The notes under the pieces: generated by a model | Database searches by the model: none | What the model saw: the letters and a program-made list of their open reading frames with translations, nothing else | Told to the model about the DNA's origin: nothing | Made by a program: the position numbers and the translations under genes | Origin: JAZKIX01 sp040384645 | GTDB taxonomy: Bacteria > Pseudomonadota > Gammaproteobacteria > Burkholderiales > Burkholderiaceae_D | Assembly (NCBI GenBank): GCA_040384645.1 | Contig: JAZKIX010000085.1 | Coordinates: 1 to 64,000, forward strand | Direction of reading: 5' to 3' | Length of the DNA: 64,000 nucleotides | Part shown: piece after piece, positions 25,216 to 32,153 of the stretch | Layout of the letters: every line of letters starts with the position of its first letter | Numbering within the stretch: the first letter of the stretch is position 1

Positions 25216-26184
25216 GTGCCATCCATTGTCCTGAAGATTGATGTCGATACTTTTCGCGGTACGCGTGTTGGCGTACCCAATCTGGCACGCATCCTGGAAC
25301 AGCATCGCGCCAATGCGACTTTCCTATTTTCGCTCGGGCCGGATCATACCGGTTGGGCGCTGCGGCGGGCATTTCGTCCGGGATTTTTCCAAAAAGTGTC
25401 GCGCACTTCGGTGGTCGAGCATTACGGCGTAAAAACGCTGATGTACGGTACGTTGTTGCCGGCGCCGGATATCGGCAAGGAATGCGTCAGCGAACTACGT
25501 GCAGTCCAAGCCGCTGGATTCGAGTGCGGCATTCATACCTGGGATCACGTACTGTGGCAAGACAATGTGCGTCGGCGCGATGCAGCTTGGACCAAGAACA
25601 TCATGCAGCAGGCAGTTGATCGGTTCACCGCAATTTTCGGCGCTGCGCCACGCACGCATGGTGCTGCGGGCTGGCAAATGAATCGCTACGCCTTTGAGCA
25701 ACTCGATGCGCTCGGTATCCGGTATTCATCCGATGGCCGCGCTTTACTCGATCATGCAGGCGCCCTGATGCAAGCAGAGGCCGGGCCGCACCGGCTGGTA
25801 GTCGACGGTAAAACCTTGAATTGCATCCAATTGCCGACCACCTTGCCAACCTTGGACGAACTGCTCGGCTGCACTATTGATAACGTTGTCATCGACTCGT
25901 CAAACATTGCCGCTACCCTGCTCAAACTTACCGATCAATCGCAAACACAACAGCCACGCGATCACGTATATACCTTGCATGCCGAGCTTGAAGGCCAGAA
26001 ATTAGCCCCCATATTTGAACAGTTGCTGGCTGGCTGGCGTGCGCAAGGTTACGATCTGATATCGATGGAAACCGCTTTTAAAAAAGTAGCGGATCGCGCG
26101 CTACCGAAGCATGGGGTCACGTGGGGCGAATTGCCGGGGCGCTCGGGCGAATTAATTATGCAAGGCGCTGTAGCAATACTTTGA
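25216..26184 (+). CDS. arnD: ArnD-like 4-deoxy-4-formamidoarabinose-phosphoundecaprenol deformylase
   Basis: A polysaccharide-deacetylase-fold (NodB-like) hydrolase of 322 residues that removes the formyl group from undecaprenyl-linked Ara4N before flipping. Metal and catalytic motifs: KIDVDTFRGTRVGVP (Asp), GIHTWDHVLWQD (the HxxxH-type zinc site) and AAGWQMNRYAFEQLD. The GTG at 25216 is the start, with the MPSIVLKIDVD beginning expected for ArnD. It completes the arn gene set on one strand. Confidence 0.9.
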   Translation: MPSIVLKIDVDTFRGTRVGVPNLARILEQHRANATFLFSLGPDHTGWALRRAFRPGFFQKVSRTSVVEHYGVKTLMYGTLLPAPDIGKECVSELRAVQAAGFECGIHTWDHVLWQDNVRRRDAAWTKNIMQQAVDRFTAIFGAAPRTHGAAGWQMNRYAFEQLDALGIRYSSDGRALLDHAGALMQAEAGPHRLVVDGKTLNCIQLPTTLPTLDELLGCTIDNVVIDSSNIAATLLKLTDQSQTQQPRDHVYTLHAELEGQKLAPIFEQLLAGWRAQGYDLISMETAFKKVADRALPKHGVTWGELPGRSGELIMQGAVAIL

Positions 26185-26226
26185 CGCCATGGCACAGCAA
26201 GACAACAGAGGTAGCTAAACGAAGCA

Positions 26227-26751
26227 ATGACAATTTCGCCAATGCGAACGATCAATCTGGAGACAACTGTGCCTGACAGCCTTTCCGCACCAAATCACGC
26301 AGTGCCCGAGTTTTCTGCCCCGATGACGGGGAATCAAATATTCAATTTATCCGATCACAAAGGAAAGAACATTGTCTTGTTCTTTTACCCTAAAGATAAT
26401 ACGCCTGGCTGCACCACTGAAAGCATCGCCTTCCGCGATTTTTACCCAGACTTCCAACAAGCTAATACCAGCATATTCGGCATCAGTCGCGACAGCATTC
26501 GCTCACACGAAGGCTTCAAACAAAAGCTGGCAATGCCTTTCGATCTGATCTCCGATCCCGACGAAACGCTGTGCAATTTGTTTAATGTCATGAAAATGAA
26601 AAATATGTACGGCAAGCAAGTTCGGGGCATTGAACGCAGCACATTTATCATTGACGACTCTGGCAGATTGGTGAAAGAATGGCGTGGAGTGAAAGTCGCT
26701 GGCCATATTGATGAAGTCCTGGAATTTGTAAAAACATTGGCGCAAAAATGA
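26227..26751 (+). CDS. bcp: Bcp/PrxQ-type peroxiredoxin
   Basis: A thiol peroxidase reducing hydroperoxides, of 174 residues or slightly fewer (a GTG at about 26269 would give VPDSLSAPNHAVPEF). The peroxidatic cysteine is in FYPKDNTPGCTTES. The resolving cysteine five residues later, seen in many Bcp proteins, is absent (SIAF follows). A cysteine in DETLCNLFNVM may resolve instead, or the enzyme may be 1-Cys. It lies 42 bp after arnD on the same strand and is followed by a strong terminator, so it may be the last gene of the transcript. Confidence 0.88.
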   Translation: MTISPMRTINLETTVPDSLSAPNHAVPEFSAPMTGNQIFNLSDHKGKNIVLFFYPKDNTPGCTTESIAFRDFYPDFQQANTSIFGISRDSIRSHEGFKQKLAMPFDLISDPDETLCNLFNVMKMKNMYGKQVRGIERSTFIIDDSGRLVKEWRGVKVAGHIDEVLEFVKTLAQK

Positions 26752-26824
26752 TGTGCCATCCCGGTTGCAGCAACCCTTTTTCACTTTAGCGAACGCATTG
26801 AGTAAGAATTCCTCCCCAAGCAGG

Positions 26825-26871
26825 AAGCCGTTGGTGGCAAAGGTGAACAACCTTCCACGACGGCTTTTTTT
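26825..26871 (+). terminator. Rho-independent terminator after bcp
   Basis: AAGCCGTTGGTGG pairs with CCACGACGGCTT across a spacer of about 17 bases, followed by TTTTTTT. Confidence 0.8.
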
Positions 26872-26997
26872 ACGTTGTAATTTATCTTTCACCGCCGTGC
26901 ATTTCGGACGTTTCTGGTCCGCCCTCCCACACCGTTTGCATCCGTTCAGATTCTTGCCTGGGCGGATCATTCATGAATTTTCTAGATAGAGGTTCTG

Positions 26998-28728
26998 ATG
27001 CCACTGCCCAAAATCCCCACCAAGCCAGCTGCATTGCTGTCACCTAAAGACTATCCAAAAGCTGAAAAAGCCCAGTCTATTAAACCAGTGGCCGTACTGT
27101 CAGGACAAGCTGAGCGAGTTCCACAAACACAGTCGCGAGTTGCAGCTAAATCGGTAGCGGCGCCGGTAATGGCGGCCAAGCCGGCATTGAAAGCGGCGCC
27201 TGCTCTAAAACAAAAAATTGCTACGCCAGCCCTGACAGAAAAAGTCTCGGCGGCCAAACCCAAAGCAGTTGTCGCACACGTCAAGCCAAAATCAAAAAGC
27301 AGTCGCGCTGCCGATCAAGCGGGCACCAGCAAGTTATTCGTCCTCGATACCAATGTGCTGATGCATGATCCAAGCTCATTGTTCCGTTTTGAAGAACATG
27401 ATGTCTACCTGCCGATGATGACGCTGGAAGAACTCGACGATCATAAAAAAGGCATGTCGGAAGTGGCGCGCAACGCCCGTCAAGTTTCGCGTTCGCTTGA
27501 TGCACTGGTGGGCGATACGGAAGATGGCGCGATTGAAAACGGTATTCCGCTTTCCAAACTGGGCAACAAGGATGCCAAAGGCCGCCTTTTTTTCCAGACC
27601 AAATTGCAAAACGCAGCCTTGCCTGAAGGATTGCCGGTAGGCAAAGCCGACAATCAAATCCTGAGCGTGGTGCGTGCGCTTGAGGCAGCGCAACCCGGAC
27701 GTGCGATCGTTTTGGTGTCGAAAGACATCAATATGCGCATCAAGGCGCGTGCCTTAGGCCTGCCGGCGGAAGATTACTTCAACGACCATGTCATGGAGGA
27801 CACCGACCTCTTGTATTCCGGCATCGTCCAATTGCCCGATGACTTTTGGAATAAACATGGCAAGGATATGGAATCTTGGCAAGAGAATAAAAATGGCTCC
27901 AGCGCCACTTTTTATCGGGTAACAGGTCCTGTAATTCCATCTCTATTGGTCAACCAATTTATTTTCCTTGAACCAAAAAATGGCGAAAGCGCGTTTTATG
28001 GGCAGGTAAAACAAATTAATGGCAAGACTGCCGTTCTGCAAACCTTACGCGACTTTGGTCATTCCAAGAACAATGTATGGGGCGTCACCGCACGCAATCG
28101 CGAACAGAATTTTGCCCTCAACTTGTTGATGAATCCTGAATGCGATTTCGTTACCCTACTGGGTCAGGCCGGCACCGGAAAAACCTTGCTGGCCTTGGCA
28201 GCTGGACTGGCGCAAGTATTGGAAACCAAGCTGTATAACGAAATCATTGTTACCCGCGTCACCGTACCAGTGGGAGAAGACATTGGATTCTTGCCAGGTA
28301 CCGAAGAAGAAAAAATGTCGCCGTGGATGGGCGCGTTTGACGACAATCTGGAGGTATTGAATAAATCCGATACCGATGGCGGCGAATGGGGTCGTGCTGC
28401 CACCCAAGACCTGATTCGTTCACGCATCAAGATCAAGTCGCTCAATTTTATGCGGGGCCGTACCTTCGTCAACAAGTTCCTGATTATCGACGAGGCGCAA
28501 AATCTCACGCCAAAACAAGTCAAGACCTTGGTCACCCGCGCGGGTCCGGGTACGAAGATTTTATGTCTTGGCAATATTGCGCAGATCGATACCCCGTATC
28601 TGACTGAAGGATCAAGCGGGTTAACGTATGTAGTGGATCGCTTCAAGGGCTGGGCGCACAGCGGCCATGTAACGCTGGCACGAGGAGAACGTTCGCGTTT
28701 GGCAGATCATGCCAGCGAGGTGCTATAA
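26998..28728 (+). CDS. PIN-PhoH family ATPase (PhoH2-type)
   Basis: A 576-residue fusion of an N-terminal PIN ribonuclease domain and a C-terminal PhoH ATPase/helicase-like domain. The first 105 residues are a low-complexity Ala/Lys/Pro tail, unusually long. PIN acidic residues are seen in LFVLDTNVLMHDPSS (about residue 115) and LPMMTLEELDDHKKG. The PhoH Walker A is GQAGTGKTLLALAAG at about residue 388, and Walker B KFLIIDEAQNLTPKQVKTL. PhoH2 proteins in other bacteria have RNA-unwinding and RNase activity. It is monocistronic, with a terminator directly after. Confidence 0.9.
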   Translation: MPLPKIPTKPAALLSPKDYPKAEKAQSIKPVAVLSGQAERVPQTQSRVAAKSVAAPVMAAKPALKAAPALKQKIATPALTEKVSAAKPKAVVAHVKPKSKSSRAADQAGTSKLFVLDTNVLMHDPSSLFRFEEHDVYLPMMTLEELDDHKKGMSEVARNARQVSRSLDALVGDTEDGAIENGIPLSKLGNKDAKGRLFFQTKLQNAALPEGLPVGKADNQILSVVRALEAAQPGRAIVLVSKDINMRIKARALGLPAEDYFNDHVMEDTDLLYSGIVQLPDDFWNKHGKDMESWQENKNGSSATFYRVTGPVIPSLLVNQFIFLEPKNGESAFYGQVKQINGKTAVLQTLRDFGHSKNNVWGVTARNREQNFALNLLMNPECDFVTLLGQAGTGKTLLALAAGLAQVLETKLYNEIIVTRVTVPVGEDIGFLPGTEEEKMSPWMGAFDDNLEVLNKSDTDGGEWGRAATQDLIRSRIKIKSLNFMRGRTFVNKFLIIDEAQNLTPKQVKTLVTRAGPGTKILCLGNIAQIDTPYLTEGSSGLTYVVDRFKGWAHSGHVTLARGERSRLADHASEVL

Positions 28729-28755
28729 CGACCTTCAAGCTCGTGAAAACGGCAT

Positions 28756-28796
28756 AAAAAAGACGCATGATCCATCAGGTTCATGCGTCTTTTTTT
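28756..28796. terminator. Terminator after the PIN-PhoH gene
   Basis: AAAAAAGACGCATGA pairs with TCATGCGTCTTTTTT, with T/A runs on both sides, 28 bp after the stop codon. Confidence 0.88.
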
Positions 28797-28854
28797 ATAT
28801 GTAAAAGACACGGCGTTCAATAACACCGTTTTCTTCAAGCAGAAAATATGGGCG

Positions 28855-28885
28855 AAAAAAAACCCCGGCGTACCGGGGTTTTTTT
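28855..28885. terminator. Terminator after the cold-shock gene
   Basis: CCCCGG-CGTA-CCGGGG flanked by A8 and T7, 18 bp beyond the minus-strand cspA-like stop. It is symmetrical, so it could also stop plus-strand transcription. Confidence 0.85.
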
Positions 28886-28902
28886 ATGCATTGCGATTCA
28901 GC

Positions 28903-29106
28903 TTAGATAGCCTGAATGTTCGAAGCTTGCTTACCCTTAGGGCCAGCAGTAACTTCGAAAGAAACACGTTGGTTCTCTGCAAGGGATTTGAATCCGTTCG
29001 ACTGAATAGCCGAGAAGTGCGCGAACAGATCTTCGCCGCCTTCGTCAGGAGTGATAAAGCCGAAACCCTTTGAATCATTGAACCATTTTACGATACCAGT
29101 TGCCAT
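28903..29106 (-). CDS. CspA-family cold-shock protein
   Basis: A 67-residue single cold-shock domain that binds single-stranded RNA/DNA as a chaperone. The RNP1 motif KGFGFITPDEG and RNP2 DLFAHFSAIQ are complete, and the N-terminus ATGIVKWFNDS is standard. The minus-strand region upstream (29107-29340) has no gene and could be a long regulatory 5' leader as in other cspA genes, but I cannot show a thermoswitch. A good terminator follows. Which paralogue it is cannot be told. Confidence 0.95.
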   Translation of the reverse strand: MATGIVKWFNDSKGFGFITPDEGGEDLFAHFSAIQSNGFKSLAENQRVSFEVTAGPKGKQASNIQAI

Positions 29107-29347
29107 TACAATTTCCTATTTCAGTTAAGTTGGGCTGTCGCCCGTTAGATCGTTTGAAGCAAGAAAGGAATGACAGACTAATACTGCACTACTACCCCGA
29201 ATCTCAACGATGCGGCATTATACTTGATAAAGCTCTTAAAAACCAATACATCAACAAGCGAGGCATTCGGCGTACGAATCATGCGATCCAAAACCTTAAA
29301 AAACACAGGAATATCTGCCAGCCCGCCCCAATAGCAATCAAAAAATA

Positions 29348-29420
29348 GGGGGTATAGTGAAAAATACCCCTTCATCCGCACGTTTTTAAACGCCTTAATT
29401 TAATACGGGGACCAGTATTA
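29348..29420 (-). repeat. FamA dispersed repeat, copy 6 (inverted)
   Basis: Read on the minus strand: ATAC(TGGTCCCC)GTAT, AAAAACGTGCGG, an inner segment GGGGTATTTTTCACT and ATACCCCC. The inner hairpin departs from the GGC/GCC form. It lies between the cold-shock leader and the sensor kinase 3' end. Confidence 0.75.
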
Positions 29421-29486
29421 AATTCAAAAATTCCAGCCTTTAGCCTCACGAAAATCCATCGACGACCGCTTTATCTCATAACGACT

Positions 29487-32153
29487 TTATTTATCCGACA
29501 TTTCGCGCTGCATGCGGCTAGCCGGCAAGATGGTTGAAAAGATCCCTTGCAAGCGCTCGATTCGGATCGGCTTGGTCAGAAAATAATTCATCCCGGCATC
29601 CATGCATATTTGGACATCCGACAGCGCACCGGCTGCGGTCAGGGCCACGATCGGTAAGGCGGCGGCGTGGCCGGGCAAATTGCGGATGGCGCGGGTCGCT
29701 TCCAGTCCATCCATTTCCGGCATGTGCATATCCATCAGGACCACATCAAAATCAGCCGCTCGCACTGCCTCCAACGCTTCCAAGCCGTTATTCGCGACGT
29801 GCACCCGATGACCGCATCGGGAAAGCAAGGCAATTGCTACTTTTTGATTCACTATATTGTCTTCCGCCAGCAAAATATCGAGCGTTGGCAACTGCCGCTT
29901 GTTTATCGTCGTGGTGTCCGATGTCAATACCGGCGGCGGCGCTGGCGGCAAGCGCAATTCAAACCAGAACTGGCTGCCCTTGCCGGCACGACTATCGACG
30001 CCGATACGGCCGCCCTGCATTTCTATAATTTTTTTGCAAATCGACAAACCCAATCCGGTACCGCCAAACCGCCGCGAAATCGAACTATCGGCCTGGGTGA
30101 AGGACTGGAATAAACGCGCCTTGACCTCAGGCTCAATGCCGATCCCGGTATCGGATACGGTAAAGCGCAACGTTGCACCGTCGCTCGATTCTGGTAAAGC
30201 CTCGATACGCACATTGACGCCGCCCTCGTCGGTAAATTTCAGTGCATTGCTAATCAAATTGAGCAAAACCTGGCGCAAACGCCCGCCATCGCCCAATACA
30301 AAGCGCGGCAAACCAAGTGGGAAATCGAATGTGATGCCGACTTGCTTTTCGCGTGCGCGGGCCGACATCAGGCTGATGATGGTTTCCACCGTTTTAATCA
30401 GGTCGAAATCGATTTTCTCGAACTCTAGCTTGCCCGCCTCCAATTTTGAAAAATCGAGGATATCGTTCAAGATCGTGAGCAGTGCTTCGGCCGAATATTG
30501 CGCCGTTTCCAAATATTCACGTTGCTTGGGATCGGTCGCTTCCGCCAGCGCCATCTGGGTCATGCCGAGCACGCCATTCATGGGCGTGCGGATTTCGTGA
30601 CTCATCACGGCCAGGAAGTCCGACTTGGCATGATTGGCGCTTTCTGCCAAATCCTTGGCGATGGACAAATCGTGCGTCCGTTCTGCAACCTGGCTTTCCA
30701 GACTTCGGCTCAAACTGACCAGTGAATCGTATAACACGGCGTTTTCGAGCGACATGGCAATCTGGGTCGAAAGCATTTGTAGCAACTCGGTATGCTCGTG
30801 CGTGAAGGCGTCGACCGCCAGATTATTTTCTAGATAAAGAATCCCTACCAACGCACTTTGCTTTTGCAATGGGATACATAAGACCGATTTAGGCGCAGTA
30901 CGCACGATGTAAGGATCGGCATTAAACCTGCCGTCGTTGGAAGCGTCGCCCAGCACCACGTTTTCACGGCTGCGCTTGACATAATTAACGATGCCCAGGC
31001 TCAAAGACGTGCTCTCTGCGACCGACAAGTTCTGCCGCACTTCGATTGCATCGGCTTCTAGCCGTGCATCGATGACGAGTGCGCCATGTCGTTGCAAAAG
31101 AAGCATGCCGCGTTGCGCGCCAGCGTTTTCAATCAGCAAACGCATCAATTTTTCCAATAACTTGTCGAGTTGAATTTCACCCGACAAAGTTTGGGACGCC
31201 TTGATAATCGTTTCCAGGTCCAGCCCGCGTTCCGTCGGCAACACCGCTACTGTCGCGGCAATTTTCACGCGTCCAAGCAGCGCCGGATAATCGCCTTCGA
31301 GCTGTAGCGCTTTGGCGTTGGCACCCCATGCGCAGTAGCTGGCATGGGCTTGCTCCAGGCAGAGTTGCGCCAGCATTGGCCTGTCTTCAGCAAGATAAAA
31401 GCGTCCGGCCAGCTCACTGATCAAGGCTTCATCGTTGGGAAAACTATTTTCTTTTGCCCCTTTCAAGGCCAGTTCAAAATATGCAACCGCTTTAGCCTTG
31501 TGTCCTAAAACACGGTGGCGTTCTGCCTCCACCAGCTGCCACTTATGCAAATAATTCATCGGCGCACGTTGCGCCCACGCCTGGAACCGGTCTTGCATCT
31601 TATTGACTTTCGCCAACATCTGGCGGGCTTGGGGGGCGCTTTTAGGTGTTACTGCCAAGATTGAGAGCGAATAAAAAAATAGTAAAAATCCCGACGCTGG
31701 CGCGCCCAAATAAAAGCCTGGCAATCCAATTGCTTCTTCCGCATGCAGCATCGCTTCCGTATATTTACCGAAGTAATACTCACCCATGCATTGAATCGAG
31801 CGCGCATAAAAAACACCCCATAAATCATCGGCTATTCGACGTGCAACGACCACCCCTTCCTCATCCAGACCCTCGCTGATTGCGACGGCAGATTCGCCCA
31901 CCAATTTGGACAAAAGCAAAGCCCACGGAATCGTCACCGCGATGACCGCCGGATAATTTTTTTTGCGATAAACCACGATATCTTTGCGGATATGGGCCAG
32001 TGCCTCGTCCACCCTGCCGCCCGATTGAAAGCGGATCGCATCCGAGAATGACAAAGCCACCACCGCACCGGCACGGTCGCCAATCTCCAATGCTTTTACA
32101 TAAGTATCCATCAAGGGTTGCAGCGAACTGTTCAAATGTTCCAAGCTTTCCAC
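29487..32153 (-). CDS. Hybrid sensor kinase, C-terminal part (GAF-HisKA-HATPase-REC) after a frameshift
   Basis: An 888-codon open frame that continues the protein encoded at 31861-34872; the two overlap in different frames. The N-terminal 310 residues are helical repeats (TPR-like). A GAF domain follows at about 315-475 (LDKLLEKLMRLLIENAGAQ), then the HisKA phospho-accepting His at about residue 518 (SHEIRTPMNGVLGM), the HATPase N/G boxes (LRQVLLNLISNALKFT, GTGLGLSICKKI) and a receiver domain with Asp at about 806 (DVVLMDMHMPEMDG). It has no own ribosome-binding site at the apparent start, so it is best read as the second half of one protein. Its output is unknown. Confidence 0.85.
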   Translation of the reverse strand: MESLEHLNSSLQPLMDTYVKALEIGDRAGAVVALSFSDAIRFQSGGRVDEALAHIRKDIVVYRKKNYPAVIAVTIPWALLLSKLVGESAVAISEGLDEEGVVVARRIADDLWGVFYARSIQCMGEYYFGKYTEAMLHAEEAIGLPGFYLGAPASGFLLFFYSLSILAVTPKSAPQARQMLAKVNKMQDRFQAWAQRAPMNYLHKWQLVEAERHRVLGHKAKAVAYFELALKGAKENSFPNDEALISELAGRFYLAEDRPMLAQLCLEQAHASYCAWGANAKALQLEGDYPALLGRVKIAATVAVLPTERGLDLETIIKASQTLSGEIQLDKLLEKLMRLLIENAGAQRGMLLLQRHGALVIDARLEADAIEVRQNLSVAESTSLSLGIVNYVKRSRENVVLGDASNDGRFNADPYIVRTAPKSVLCIPLQKQSALVGILYLENNLAVDAFTHEHTELLQMLSTQIAMSLENAVLYDSLVSLSRSLESQVAERTHDLSIAKDLAESANHAKSDFLAVMSHEIRTPMNGVLGMTQMALAEATDPKQREYLETAQYSAEALLTILNDILDFSKLEAGKLEFEKIDFDLIKTVETIISLMSARAREKQVGITFDFPLGLPRFVLGDGGRLRQVLLNLISNALKFTDEGGVNVRIEALPESSDGATLRFTVSDTGIGIEPEVKARLFQSFTQADSSISRRFGGTGLGLSICKKIIEMQGGRIGVDSRAGKGSQFWFELRLPPAPPPVLTSDTTTINKRQLPTLDILLAEDNIVNQKVAIALLSRCGHRVHVANNGLEALEAVRAADFDVVLMDMHMPEMDGLEATRAIRNLPGHAAALPIVALTAAGALSDVQICMDAGMNYFLTKPIRIERLQGIFSTILPASRMQREMSDK

